The position numbers and the translations under genes were made by a program. Below, in pieces: positions 34,810 to 45,671 of a stretch of DNA of 64,000 nt. Source of the DNA: Fallopia convolvulus (Eukaryota; Streptophyta; Magnoliopsida; Caryophyllales; Polygonaceae); NCBI GenBank assembly GCA_964016875.1, contig OZ024724.1:30465786-30529785 (forward strand). Direction: 5' to 3'. The stretch's first letter is position 1. Each line of letters begins with the position of its first letter. The notes beneath the pieces are model-generated. The model had not been told where the DNA came from, made no database searches, and saw only the letters and a program-made list of their open reading frames with translations.

Positions 34810-36819
34810 ATGGCGTCCACCAACACCTCTGTGAATGACTCCTTCTGGAAGCCTCCGATTCTCAAGGTTGGAGAGTACGATTGGTGGGTTGAACAAATGA
34901 AAACCCACATTTGCTCTCTAGACGGTCAACTGTGGAAAGTGATTGAGTTAGATCCAGAAACCTATCTCGGAAAAGATGGAAAGACACAAAAAACCACTGC
35001 TGAGTACGATGATGTTGATTTCAAAAAACTCGAAAAGAATGCTAGAGCAAAAAAGGTCCTTCATCATGCTCTCACTGACAGTGACCTCAAAAAGGTCATT
35101 GGATACAAAAATGCGAAGGAAATCTGGGATGCTCTAAAAAGACTTCATCAAGGGAATGAGGATGTGAAGAAAGATAGGATCATAAGTCTCGAAAGGGAAT
35201 ATGAAAATATTTTTCAAGGAAAGGGTGAGTCTCTTCGTGACTATCACTCGAGGTTCCAAACTCTTGTCAACCAACTGGAATTTCTGGGAGAAAAGCTTCC
35301 TCAGTGGAAACAAACTAACAAGTTGATCTCTGGATTGAACAAAAGTTGAAACAACATTGCTTCGTCCCTTCTCACTCAAAAGGAAACCAAGTCACTGACC
35401 TTGGAGGACCTTATTGGTCAACTAACCATGTTTGGAGGTATTCAGCAACGAAGAGTTGAAAGACTCGAATCTGAGAAAGTGAAGAACATCGCTCTCAAGG
35501 TTGAAAGAGCCTTTGATTTGGCTCAAGGTGACGATGACACTGATGGAGTAGATGAGGACGTGGCTCTCATCTCTAAAGCCATGAAGAGACTGTGGAATCG
35601 TAACAAGGCTCCCTCGAAGACGACTGAATCAATCAAGGAAGGAAAGGACATGAAGGATGTTATTTGCTATCAATGTCAAGGAAAAGGACACTTTGCCAAA
35701 CATTGTCCTAAAAGAAAAAGTGGATAAACAGGCAAAAGCATGATGGCAACTTGGGACATGTCTGATGACGATGATGAGATAGCGCCAGCAATAGGAAAAT
35801 GCTGCATGGCCATCGAAGACAAGTCTTCCCAAGAGGTAAATGACTCTGAACTCTCTTCTCTTTTGTCTAAAAAATCTAGAGAACAGTTGGTTGCTATCAT
35901 TGAAAAGCTTGGAACTCAGGTAACTCAGTTACGAGAAAAGTTGGAAGATAATGAAGAAACTATCTCCAATCTCTTCGATGATAACAAACACTGGTCCTCT
36001 AAAGCAATTGAACTTGAAAAGACTTCATCTCCTAAGTCAGTAACCTGTGAGTCATGCTCAGAATCTGAGATTCAAGTCACTGACTTGCAAAAACAAGTCA
36101 AGGACTTAGAAAAACATGTCACTGACTTAGAAGGTGAAAGACTCATGCTTAGACTGGGTAATGCCAAGTTATCCAGTGAGATAGAAAAGTTAAAAATCGA
36201 AGATGAAACCAAAAGAAATAAATGGTTGGATGAGTTTGTTGCTGAAAAGGCTCAAGAGGTTTGAAATGACTACAAAAAGAAGTTTGTGAAGGAGGTAGAT
36301 AGATCTAGAATTGGCTTTGTTTGTGCACCCAACATTCATGGTACCAAGGCTGCTCCCCTTGCATCTAAAGGTAAAACCCCTATGTGTAGTGACAATGCAA
36401 GTTGTTCTACACATGTGGTGGCTAAACTTGACAAAGGGAAGCAACAATGGTATCCTGATCAAAAGGTGCACAACATATGGCAAAGACAAGTTCAGAACTC
36501 GGCTCCCTCACAAATTGACTTTCAATCTCGCATCAACAACAAACCTATCTATCCGGGCTACAACAAATGTGTTGCCCTAAAGTCTCACAGAACATGTTGG
36601 TATTGTGGCAAGCCTGGTCACTATCAACATGATTGTCACAAGAAGGAAAGAGATGATGAAAATGCAAGGTCACATACTCTGGATGTTAATCATGACAAAT
36701 CTCATGTTATTGACTGTCCTTCAGAGTCTGTATGTGCTAATTGTAACAAATGTTGCTCAAAGACTGTTTACGTTGCTAAACCCAGAGGAGTCAAACTACT
36801 CTGGGTTCGTAAGAACTAA
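34810..36819 (+). pseudogene. copia P gag, three in-frame stops
   Basis: One frame of 669 sense positions interrupted by TGA (35347), TAA (35725) and TGA (36262), ending TAA at 36817. The N-terminal half is the copia gag family (NDSFWKPPILKVGEYDWW, EIWDALKRLHQGNEDVK, SLRDYHSRFQTLVNQL). A CCHC knuckle, CYQCQGKGHFAKHC, lies near 35670-35711. A long coiled coil follows (about 35880-36250), then a second knuckle, CWYCGKPGHYQHDC, at 36595-36636. Two zinc knuckles and a long tail are usual for SIRE-type gag. Both TGA stops could come from TGG by a single G-to-A change. The frame overlaps the open pol frame by a few bases. Confidence 0.88.
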
Positions 36820-36839
36820 TTGTTTCAATACAGCTTGAA

Positions 36840-39800
36840 GTGGGTGACCAAGAACCCTGGTTCATTGATAGTGCTTGCTCAACTCATATGTCGGGAGATT
36901 CCAGGGATTTCGTCTCACTTCAAGAATACAAGGGAGGTAAAATTACCTTCGGCAACAACAGTAAAGGTGGTATTTCAGGTATAGGTATGGTAAGATTCTC
37001 AAATAAGTTAACTATAGACAATGTGAATCTTGTTGACAATCTGAGTTTCAAGTTATTGAGAGTTTATCAAATCTGTGCTAATGGAAAATATCAAGTTGTG
37101 TTTGATAAGAATGGATGTCAGGTACAAGAAATCTGTTCAGGCAAAACACTTCTGAAGGGGGTATGTGAAAATAATCTATATAAGGTTGACCCCCGATTTG
37201 AGCCTGAAGAAAAACTGTGTCTTAGAACAGTTACAGATGTCGCCGACCTCTGGCACAAGAGATTTGGTCATGCAAGTTTCCAACTTCTTGATAAGCTTCA
37301 TAAGCAAGAATTAGTCAGAGGATTACCCAAGATTGTTCCAAATAAGCATGAAGTTTGTGAAACTTATGTGAGAGGTAAGCAAGTAAAGTCATCATTCAAA
37401 TCCAAAAAGGAGGTAAGTACCACTAGACCTTTGGAACTTATTCATATTGATTTATGTGGTCCTATGCGTGTTCAAAGTCGTGGAGGAAACAACTATATTT
37501 TTGTCATTGTTGATGACTTTTCACGGTATACTTGGACTATTTTTCTATCTTCTAAAGATCAGGTTTGTGAAGAGTTTGAAGCATGGGTGAAGGTTGTTGA
37601 GAAGAAGCTTGAAGTTACACTTGTATCAATCAGATCAGATCATGGTACAGAATTCGATAACTCTGAATTTCTGTCCTTTTGCAAGAAAAACGGCATAAGT
37701 CACAACTTCTCAGCCCCTAGAACTCCTCAACAAAATGGTGTTATTGAGAGGAAAAATCGTGTCCTGGAAAACATGTCGCGGTCCATGCTCATTTCGAGTG
37801 GTCTTCCAAGAAATTTTTGGGTTGAGGCCATAAATGCATCTTGCTATGTGATGAATAGAGCTATGCTTCGTCCACTTCTTGAAAAAACTCCTTATGAACT
37901 GCTTAGAGGAGTTAAGCCCAGTGTCGCCCACTTGCGCACCTTTGGATGCAAATGCTATGTTCACAACAACGGCAAAGACAGTTTGGGAAAGTTTGATCCA
38001 AGAAGTGATGTTGGCACTTTTGTAGGTTACTCTCCTCATAGCAAAGCCTACAAAGTGTTCAATAAAAGGACAAGAAGAATTGAAGAAAGTGTTCATGTGG
38101 TGTTTGATGAAAATATTATGGGAGGATCGATGATTGAAGATCTTGATGATGGTGATCAAGGGTATTTTTTGGTTCAAGACGAACCTTCTCCTGTTTCTTC
38201 TAAAGAATCAACAGTCAGTGACAACACAGAAGTCACCGACACAGACAATACAGGGGGAAGAAGTCAGAATCAAAATTCAAGCGACAATGAATCTGATAAT
38301 GAGAGAACTCCTGAAAGAAGCTCAAGCCTGGAGAACACAGAAGAAGATTCAGAAAAGACACCTCAGACTCAAGTCGACGACCTCACAGAGATACAAATTA
38401 GAAACTATCAACAGAAAAGTGCTCATCCTGTCACTAACATACTCACCGACTTCTCAAAAGGTGTGCAAACTAGATCTTCTCTGAACAATTTCTTTGCTTT
38501 CAATGTTTTCATCTCAATGTTGGAGCCTAAGAATGTTGAACAAGCGTTGAAAGATTCGGATTGGGTCAGTGCCATGCAAGAGGAACTTCATCAATTTGAA
38601 AGAAATAAGCTTTGGCACTTGGTTCCTAGACCAAAGGGAAGATCTGTAATTGGAACACGATGGGTGTTCAGAAATAAACTGGATGATGAAGGAAATGTGG
38701 TCAGAAATAAAGTAAGGCTGGTAGTCAAGGGATATAATCAGCAGGAGGGCATTGACTATGATGAGACATTTGCACCAGTGGCTCGTCTTGAGGCAATTCG
38801 ATTGCTCATTGCCTATTCTGCTCATCATGGGTTCAAGCTTCAACAAATGGATGTCAAGACTGCATTCTTGAATAGATATCTAAAAGAAGAAGTGTATGTT
38901 GAACAGACTCCGGGTTTTGAAGATGTCGCCCACCCGGATCATGTCTATAAATTGGACAAAGCACTCTATGGATTGAAGCAAGCTCCGCGTGCTTGGTATG
39001 ATCGTTTGTCTCAGTTTTTGATTCAACACGGATATGTTAGAGGAAAAATTGACAAGACTCTGTTCTTATTAAGAGAAGGAAGTCACACACTAGTTGTTCA
39101 AGTCTATGTCGATGACATCATCTTTGGTTCAACAGATGATAAGCTAGTGAAGAAGTTCGCTGACCTCATGTCCAGTGAATTCGAGATGAATATGGTTGGC
39201 GAGCTTAAGTTCTTTTTGGGACTTCAAGTTGTTCAAAGTGAGGATGGGACTCGAGTTCATCAACAGAAATACCTTAGAGAATGTGTTAAGAAGTTCGGAC
39301 TGGAAAATGCTAAACCATTTGATACTCCCATGTCACCGACTACCTCACTTGGGAAAGATGACAAAGATCCGGAAGTCAATGCTACTATGTATCGGGGTAT
39401 GATTGGATCATTGCTCTACCTCACTGCAAGCAGACCGGATATTGTGTTTGGAGTTTGTCTATGTGCTAGGTTTCAAGCCGATCCAAGAGAGTCCCACTTA
39501 AAAGCCGTCAAAAGAATCATTCGCTATCTTAAGGGAACTGACAATCTGTGCTTATGGTATCCAATAGGATTTGATTTTAAGCTTATCGGGTACACAGATG
39601 CTGATTTTGCTGGAAATCGAGTTGATAGAAAAAGCACTTCAGGGATGGCTCAATTTCTTGGACCTTGTCTCGTGTCATGGGGTTCTAGAAAACAAAATTT
39701 AGTGGCTCTATCAACGGCTGAAGCAGAATATATTGCAGCTGCAGCATGTTGCTCACAGCTCTTGTGGATTAAGCAACAAGTCAGTGACTATGGTGTGGAG

Positions 39801-40049
39801 TGTGGGTCAGTGCCTATACTATGTGACAACACTAGTGCAATCAACATCTCAAAGAATCCGGTGCAACATTCAAAGACGAAACACATTGAAATAAGGCATC
39901 ACTTTCTTCGAGATTGTGTGGAGAAGGGCATGGTCACTATGGAATTCTGTAGAACAAGTGATCAAAGAGCTGACATCTTCACAAAGGCCTTGAATCGTGA
40001 ACCCTTTGAACAACTCCTCATGGAATTAGGTATGATCTCTCTCCAATGA
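36840..40049 (+). CDS. copia P pol: protease, integrase, RT, RNase H
   Basis: 1069 codons without a stop, in the -1 frame to gag. The frame is open from 36813 and has no ATG at its start, so it is probably made as a Gag-Pol fusion or from another start. Protease WFIDSACSTHMSG (residues 7-19) has DSA instead of DSG. The pre-integrase zinc finger has WHKRFGHAS (about 137), but the CxxC is CETY, one Cys lost. The integrase triad is HIDLCGP (about 203), SDHGTEF (about 266) and GVIERKNR (about 302). RT has ARLEAIRLL, MDVKTAFLN and YVDDIIFGS (about 755). RNase H has DADFAGN (about 919), STAEAEY (about 960) and CDNTSAI (about 996). The length is normal for the lineage. Confidence 0.93.
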   Translation: MGDQEPWFIDSACSTHMSGDSRDFVSLQEYKGGKITFGNNSKGGISGIGMVRFSNKLTIDNVNLVDNLSFKLLRVYQICANGKYQVVFDKNGCQVQEICSGKTLLKGVCENNLYKVDPRFEPEEKLCLRTVTDVADLWHKRFGHASFQLLDKLHKQELVRGLPKIVPNKHEVCETYVRGKQVKSSFKSKKEVSTTRPLELIHIDLCGPMRVQSRGGNNYIFVIVDDFSRYTWTIFLSSKDQVCEEFEAWVKVVEKKLEVTLVSIRSDHGTEFDNSEFLSFCKKNGISHNFSAPRTPQQNGVIERKNRVLENMSRSMLISSGLPRNFWVEAINASCYVMNRAMLRPLLEKTPYELLRGVKPSVAHLRTFGCKCYVHNNGKDSLGKFDPRSDVGTFVGYSPHSKAYKVFNKRTRRIEESVHVVFDENIMGGSMIEDLDDGDQGYFLVQDEPSPVSSKESTVSDNTEVTDTDNTGGRSQNQNSSDNESDNERTPERSSSLENTEEDSEKTPQTQVDDLTEIQIRNYQQKSAHPVTNILTDFSKGVQTRSSLNNFFAFNVFISMLEPKNVEQALKDSDWVSAMQEELHQFERNKLWHLVPRPKGRSVIGTRWVFRNKLDDEGNVVRNKVRLVVKGYNQQEGIDYDETFAPVARLEAIRLLIAYSAHHGFKLQQMDVKTAFLNRYLKEEVYVEQTPGFEDVAHPDHVYKLDKALYGLKQAPRAWYDRLSQFLIQHGYVRGKIDKTLFLLREGSHTLVVQVYVDDIIFGSTDDKLVKKFADLMSSEFEMNMVGELKFFLGLQVVQSEDGTRVHQQKYLRECVKKFGLENAKPFDTPMSPTTSLGKDDKDPEVNATMYRGMIGSLLYLTASRPDIVFGVCLCARFQADPRESHLKAVKRIIRYLKGTDNLCLWYPIGFDFKLIGYTDADFAGNRVDRKSTSGMAQFLGPCLVSWGSRKQNLVALSTAEAEYIAAAACCSQLLWIKQQVSDYGVECGSVPILCDNTSAINISKNPVQHSKTKHIEIRHHFLRDCVEKGMVTMEFCRTSDQRADIFTKALNREPFEQLLMELGMISLQ

Positions 40050-41114
40050 TCTATTTCCCTACATAACTTCCCTCAATGATTGGCTAGAATTTATTGCTTT
40101 GCATATGTTCTGAAATCATGTTTTTATAGTGTAATTCTTGAACATACTTGATAGACATCATGTTTAGGAATTCCCATACATTTGACTGTCGATGACTTTC
40201 ACTGCATTTAGTGTATGTGCAACCCTTTTTGAGCTCTCTGTTTCAGCCCAAAAGAATCAGCCTGATGATCCTAACCCTCACTACAAGCCCAAATGATAGT
40301 TGATTCTAAAGCTTGTCCCTGACCTATCATGCTTGAGAGTCTCCATGAGCCCTTTCTTATTTGTTATATTTAACGGAGATTTATCATCATGATCGAAAAA
40401 TCCTCAAAAATAAATTTTTACTTGGCTCTCTTTGGCACTCCATGTGCAAAACCATTACCAAGTAAGTTCTTAAAAGAGAAAGTCATGTGTGGACTAAAGT
40501 CACGACTATACGAAAGAAGCAATTTTGTGGTCGAAGTCGCCGACATGCTCAAGGTCAGTGACAGCGATTTCTGGCGCGAGAAAAAGATTATGGCTTAGCA
40601 GTATATTTTGAAATTGGAAAGTGTGCTCAAAAGGAAGGAAAAGCAAGATCTTGTGATTTGACAACTTCCTTAATGATGGAAGTGGATTCCTTTATTATAC
40701 CCAACCGTCAAACCAAAAAGGTACGCTCTTCTCAATTTGCCTTCAATCTCTCTTTCTCAACTTCTGCCTTCTCTCTCCCGAACCCAAACCCTCAAACCTT
40801 CATCCCTCTTCAATGGCTTCCCCATCCAACTCTGACGTCCCCACTTCTCCCAAGACCAAACTCGACAGCCCTGAATCGGCAAAGAAGAAGATTCTCGCCC
40901 TCTTTGGCGACGATTTTCTTCGAGCCCTATTGTCTGGAGAATCGTCTTCCTCCACTATACCAACAACCGCCATGGAACCTCCATCCCAAAACCTTATTCC
41001 TTCATAAATCCTAGATCCAAGCCCCTCTCTTCCGAAATCTAAGCCCTCGTCTCCTACTACCTATTAAAATCCCCAATCCCTCCTTCTCAAATCGAAACCC
41101 TAACCGCTTCACCA
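40050..41114 (+). other. copia P spacer between pol and third ORF
   Basis: About 1 kb with no long coding frame. A short frame 40813-41007 (MASPSNSDVPTSPKTKLDS) precedes the main third ORF and could be an upstream or broken first part. CT-rich leader-like sequence (40730-40800, TCTCTCTTTCTC type) suggests a separate transcript start for the third ORF. GTC-N3-GAC motifs occur at 40188, 40536 and 40554. Confidence 0.55.
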
Positions 41115-42719
41115 ATGTCTGGAAAAACGCGCCAAATGGCGCAACCAATGGTTTTTCCAGAAACTGGTGAATCCTCTTTACCTAAATCCCCAAACCCAGA
41201 GATTGTAGAGGAAGAGAGAGCCAAGATCCCAACTATGGAGTCAATGGAGTTTGAGAAAACAGAGAATGTAGTCGGATCTTTTGGAGAAGAAGAAGAAGAA
41301 GAGGCTGGCAAAAAGGAGACTCAACGGCTATCCTCTCAAGGAAAGACTGTCAATGACTCTTCGAAAGTCATTGACCTTGATACTGATGTGGAGAATGTTG
41401 TCAAGGAAACCGACAGGGAACCATCTCACAAGGACACAATCGAAAATTCTGAAGAAGGTACACCCTCTGATCCTAGTCTGATTTCTAAGAAAGCCAAGTA
41501 TGGAGAGTCTGTTAAGAGAAATTTAGAAAAAGATCTTCTTGATGACTCCGATTTGCTTAAGGATGATGAAATAGATATGCCCCCTCCCTTTCGCCCTATG
41601 ACTAGATCTTCTAGTGCTAGAGCCTCTGCAATGGCTCTTAAAGCTAAAAAGAGCAAGGGGTTGGAAACTCCTGAGGCTGCCTCAGAAGGAGGTGACTCAT
41701 CCTTCTCTGAGAAAGTCACTAGAAAGAAAAGGGGAAGATCTCCCAAGTCTGCTGTTGGATCCAGTAAAAAGAGTAAGAAAACGAGTGTGAACGTTGATAT
41801 GTCATCCAAGGAATTCACTAAGGATCTGTTGTGGGATGAAAATTTTATGATAGAGTTCAAATTGACAAAGGTCATTGACTGGTTGAAAAAGCAGAAATGG
41901 GATAAGCTAGTTCAGGGAGAACATGAATACAACCCGTTGATGGTTAAGATGTTTTATGAGAATTTGGTAATTGAAGATACAAGAAATATGACCATAGGAA
42001 GGTACACTGTTGACAAGAAGATCTACTCCTTTACAAGCAAGGATGTCAGTGACATTCTGGAGATTCCCCATGAAGGCTTCGCTGAGTACTACAAAGGAGG
42101 TTGGCCTGAAGGGGTTGATGAACGTGAAATCATCAAAACTGTCACTGACATTGATGATAACTTCACTAGTCCTTATCTGGTGAACAAAACGGGAATAGAG
42201 AAAAAGGTGATGTTCAATTACCTCATAAGCAACTTGCTGCCAAGGGAACTCAAGAGGAATGCTGCCTCTATTCAAGATCTGCTGGTCATGGACAAGATCA
42301 TTCGAGGGAAGAAAATCAACATGCCACGTCTAATGATGCTTCACATGAAGCACGTGCTTGAAACTGCCAAGCATGCTCTTCCTTATGGGATGCTGATTGC
42401 TCTTATGATGTATGAGCACAAGGTCTATGTGGACAGCAGTGCAGATGTCCTCAACACTCGAATTCTCAACAAGGAGATGATCAGAAAGTTTGGATGGAAC
42501 TGGGTTGATGGACAGTGGGTATCGAAGACATCTGAGGTCAGTGACAAGGGGAATCAAGAAGAAGGACAAAAATCTGCTCCGGTGGATGATGAGCTGAAGG
42601 AAATCAGGGAGCAGAACATGATTCTGAAGGGGGTGATGGAAAGGCTTCAGAATATGGTTGGCAGTGCATTGTCAAAATTGGATGCAATTGATGAAAGGCT
42701 CAATGACTTTGGAGCCTGA
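41115..42719 (+). CDS. copia P third ORF: plant transposon-type domain, coiled coil
   Basis: 534 residues, intact. The first 200 are acidic and Ser/Glu-rich; a basic, nuclear-signal-like cluster (KKRGRSPKSAV, SSKKSKK) lies near 202-222. The central domain (about 265-430; YNPLMVKMFYENL, IGRYTVDKKIYSFTS, DILEIPHEGFAEYY, FNYLISNLLPREL) resembles the 'Putative plant transposon protein' family (PF20167). A coiled coil (EIREQNMILKGVMERLQNM, about 490-525) ends it. SIRE-type elements are often said to carry an env-like gene here, but I see no signal peptide or membrane segment. Met at 41115 follows the CT-rich leader. Homologues, both broken, are in copia A and B. Function is unknown. Confidence 0.85.
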   Translation: MSGKTRQMAQPMVFPETGESSLPKSPNPEIVEEERAKIPTMESMEFEKTENVVGSFGEEEEEEAGKKETQRLSSQGKTVNDSSKVIDLDTDVENVVKETDREPSHKDTIENSEEGTPSDPSLISKKAKYGESVKRNLEKDLLDDSDLLKDDEIDMPPPFRPMTRSSSARASAMALKAKKSKGLETPEAASEGGDSSFSEKVTRKKRGRSPKSAVGSSKKSKKTSVNVDMSSKEFTKDLLWDENFMIEFKLTKVIDWLKKQKWDKLVQGEHEYNPLMVKMFYENLVIEDTRNMTIGRYTVDKKIYSFTSKDVSDILEIPHEGFAEYYKGGWPEGVDEREIIKTVTDIDDNFTSPYLVNKTGIEKKVMFNYLISNLLPRELKRNAASIQDLLVMDKIIRGKKINMPRLMMLHMKHVLETAKHALPYGMLIALMMYEHKVYVDSSADVLNTRILNKEMIRKFGWNWVDGQWVSKTSEVSDKGNQEEGQKSAPVDDELKEIREQNMILKGVMERLQNMVGSALSKLDAIDERLNDFGA

Positions 42720-43153
42720 TGTCAGTGATTGAAGTGCACTCATGATTTTCTCTATCTCCCTCTTTTCCCTTGCCACACTATCTCTTCACTTTAAAAGTTT
42801 TTTTAGTTCAATTTGGTTGTAACGTACCTCTGGATTGTGTGTGTTTGCATCGTACTTTTCTTTTGTCATGGTGGATGACTCTCTATGATTGTTTTGATAT
42901 CATGCTTTAAGTTTCTATGATTGCCTCTGATTTCTTTTCTTGTTTTAGCAATCTTTTTGATGATGCCAAAAGGGGGAAGTAACTGGGGAATAGATTCATA
43001 AGGGGGATCAAAATACTGGAATCATGTGGTTACTAAGCTTAGGGGGAACTTTTTATGGTTTTTTGTGCTTTGCCCTATATACTATGTTGCTTTTTGTATG
43101 CTGGATAGTTTTTATCAGAACGGGTTGTTTGTCACCATCAAAAAGGGGGAATT
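42720..43153 (+). promoter_or_regulatory. copia P 3' region with polypurine tract and G-runs
   Basis: Directly before the LTR is AAAAAGGGGGAATT (43140-43153), the polypurine tract. A second purine box, CCAAAAGGGGGAAG, lies at 42966-42979, about 175 bases earlier; copia B has one at the same distance. Further G-runs are at about 42987, 43001 and 43040. Confidence 0.75.
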
Positions 43154-43960
43154 TGTTAGAAGATGAAATATTGAGTTTTGATGGTTCCAGAGTCAGTGAC
43201 CCTATGTTTGCAAGTCGAGTCGGCGACTTGACAAAGTCACTGACATTAAACAGCTGGCTGAACAATCTATTTAAGGAAGGAGCGCACAGATCGTGTACGT
43301 CTGAATTGAAGACAGCTGTGTGTTGTATTTTAGGAGAAGATCATCAAAAGAGTGCTAAAATCAAGTTCAAGATAATCAAGATTCTCCTAGAATATTTAAG
43401 TATGCATGTAATTGTTTATATGGAAAGATTTTAAAAGATTAAGTGTATAGTGTTTTCCTAATCGAATGGAAAACAATATACACGAGATCTTCCCTGTCTT
43501 AGTTTAAATAACTCGTTTGGTTTAGGCTAAGTCAAGGCATATGTGTGCAAAAACTCTATATCGTGTGTAAGAAAGATAGTAGGTGTTTGTGCGTGGGATT
43601 CATACAAGTGGTGAGTCAAGAGATCTTAGGCATAGCGTGAGATTGAGAGTGTGAGTGCAAAGGTAGAGCGTGGTTCAAGGGTGTGGGATTCATTCTTGTA
43701 CACGGGAGAGCTTTGTAATCACTCAAGAAATCAATAGAGCGAGTCTAAGGACTCTTGAAATCCGACCAAGTGATAAACTTGGAAGGGAGTGGTTTTTCTC
43801 TAAGTAAACTAGTTGGTTTACGAAGAGTTTCCACTATACATCGCTTGTGAGTGACTATTGGTAACGTTTATTTTACTGCTTGATTATTCCGCTGCATTAT
43901 TACTCAAAGTCGACGACTTCGTAGGAGTCGCCGACTTGCTTAAGTACTAACGTTCCTACA
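43154..43960 (+). repeat. copia P 3' LTR
   Basis: 807 bp, nearly identical to the 5' LTR. Five of the six GTC-N3-GAC motifs are kept (43192, 43219, 43236, about 43909 and about 43927); the sixth reads GTGAGTGAC. Confidence 0.95.
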
Positions 43961-43965
43961 TTGTG

Positions 43966-44949
43966 CCTTCTCCCACTTGAACTCACTTCGCTTCTTAGTC
44001 ATCTCGGTTAAGGGAGCAGCTATGGTGCTGAAATCCTTAACAAAGCGTCGGTAGAAGCTTGCTAAGCCATGGAAACTCCTGACTTGGCCAATGGAGGTAG
44101 GCGTCGGCCATTATTGAATTGCCCTTATCTTGGCTTCATCCACTTGCATTCCTTTAAATCTCACTACAAAACCAAGAAAAGTGACATGATTAGTGCACAA
44201 CTCAGATTTCTTTAAATTGGCATACAATTGCTCTAATCTTAATGTAGAGAGTACTTCCCTTAAATGTGACTCATGGGCGTCTAGGGACCTGCTATATATG
44301 AGAATATCATGAAAATAAACTACAAAAAAAATTTCCCTATGAAGTTTCTAAGCACATGATTCATTAAGCGCATAAAAGTACTCGGGGCGTTTGTAAGCCC
44401 GAATGGCATAACAAGCCATTCATATAGACCAAACTTGGTCTTGAAGGTTGTTTTCCATCCGTCCCCCTCCTTCATCCTTATTTGATGGTAGCCACTTTTT
44501 AAATCTATCTTTGAAAAGATAGTGGCTCCGTGCAATTCATCTAGCATGTCGTCTAGACGAGGGATGGGGTGCCTATACTTTACCGTTATGTTGTTAATGG
44601 CCTTACAATCGACACACATACACCATGTGTTGTCTTTCTTAGGCACTAGCAACACTGGTACAACACAAGGGCTTAAACTTTCCCTAAGGTATCCCTTATC
44701 CAATAGCTCTTGGACTTGGGATTGGACCTCTTGGGTCTTCGTGGGGTTCCTACGGTAGGCTGGCCTATTAGGCAAAGATGCTCCGGGAATGAGATCAATT
44801 TGATGCTCGATTCCTCTAATTGGAGGTAAACCAGCCGGTATCTCATTGGGGAATACGTTCTTGTACTCCTCAACGAGCCCCAAAATGCGTGGGGGAAGTG
44901 AAGCTTTCAACTCCTCACTTAGCAAACTCAGCTCATTGCATAAAAGCAT
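43966..44949 (-). pseudogene. gypsy C reverse transcriptase
   Basis: The minus strand, 44949 to 44320: GLPPIRGIEHQIDLIPGA, VVPVLLVPKKDNTWCMCVD, HPIPRLDDMLDELHGA, FSKIDLKSGYHQIRM, TTFKTKFGLYEWLVMPFGL, NAPSTFMRLMN. A frameshift then precedes the catalytic box, which reads VYFHDILIYSRS instead of FDD. The frame continues through FLGFVV, a stop, and the thumb region with AAPLTEMTKKRSEF to 43966, where copia P is inserted. The catalytic Asp-to-His change and the frameshift make it inactive. Confidence 0.87.
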
Positions 44950-45247
44950 AAGAGTATTTTCCCCATCTAAATACTAGTCTTCTAGGCTTCTAGCTCCCTC
45001 TTGGAAGCCAAAAGAGTGGAGGTGGGTAGAGGGATGTTAGGTTGGCTCATCTTACCCCGAGCTTTCCCTTTCTTCCCTTCCCCCCCCCCCCCTCATCATC
45101 ACCATTTACCTTCTTACTTGCCTGTTTCTTCTCAAACTCCTCCGCAACCTGAGTTGGTGTCATGGGTTTGAGGACAATTGTTTGTCCGTTGTGGGTGAAG
45201 GTGATTCGATTGGTGAAACCATCATGCATGATCCTCCTATCGTACTG

Positions 45248-45628
45248 TCATGGACGTCCCAATAATATGTGACAAGCCTGCATGAGAACTACATCATATA
45301 GAACATCATCCTCACAATGCCCTAATTTAATAGATACACACACTTGCTTTTTGACCTTAAGTTCACCACAATCATTCATCAAATGCAGTCTATAGGGTCT
45401 AGGGTGTTGAGTCATGGGTAGTTGTAGTTTTTGTACCATTTCACTACTAGCAATATTGCAAGTACTACCACTATCTATTACCATGTTACACACATTACCC
45501 TTTATCATGCAACGAGTATGAAACAAGTTTTCTCTTTGATTATCATCACATGGGGCCGGTTTTACATGCAATGTGCGCCTAGCAATTAAAGACTCCCCAG
45601 ATTCATACTCAATGTCATCCTCATGCAA
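45248..45628 (-). pseudogene. gypsy C aspartic protease
   Basis: 126 codons. RENLFHTRCMIKGNVCN leads to MVIDSGSTCNIAS (active site DSG) and ends ILLGRP before a stop at 45248; the next frame (45229-45047) would continue it. A run of 13 C at about 45080-45092 probably causes a further frameshift. The sequence is closely related in plan to the gypsy A protease. It would process Gag and Pol. Confidence 0.82.
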
Positions 45629-45671
45629 ATCATTATCAATAGGCTCATTTTGTTCATTTTCATCTTCAGAT

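Larger units (their letters stand above)
33948..43960 (+). mobile_element. copia P: young SIRE/Maximus-like Ty1/copia element
   Basis: 10,013 bp. LTRs 33948-34755 and 43154-43960, TGTTAG...CCTACA, with a perfect target duplication TTGTG (33943-33947, 43961-43965). The order is LTR, initiator-Met primer site, gag, pol (protease, integrase, RT, RNase H), third ORF, polypurine tract, LTR. By eye the LTRs differ at about 13 bases plus one single-base indel in about 808, roughly 1.6%, so it is one of the youngest elements here. Pol and the third ORF are intact; gag has three in-frame stops. It is inserted between RT and RNase H of gypsy C. A GTC-N3-GAC motif is scattered through the whole element. 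Confidence 0.95.

Noticed and set aside
36809..36833. 25-base intron joining gag and pol in copia P
   Set aside because: It is too short for a plant spliceosomal intron.
41115..42719. envelope gene in copia P
   Set aside because: No signal peptide, membrane segment or cleavage site is visible; the sequence resembles a plant transposon-type nuclear protein instead.
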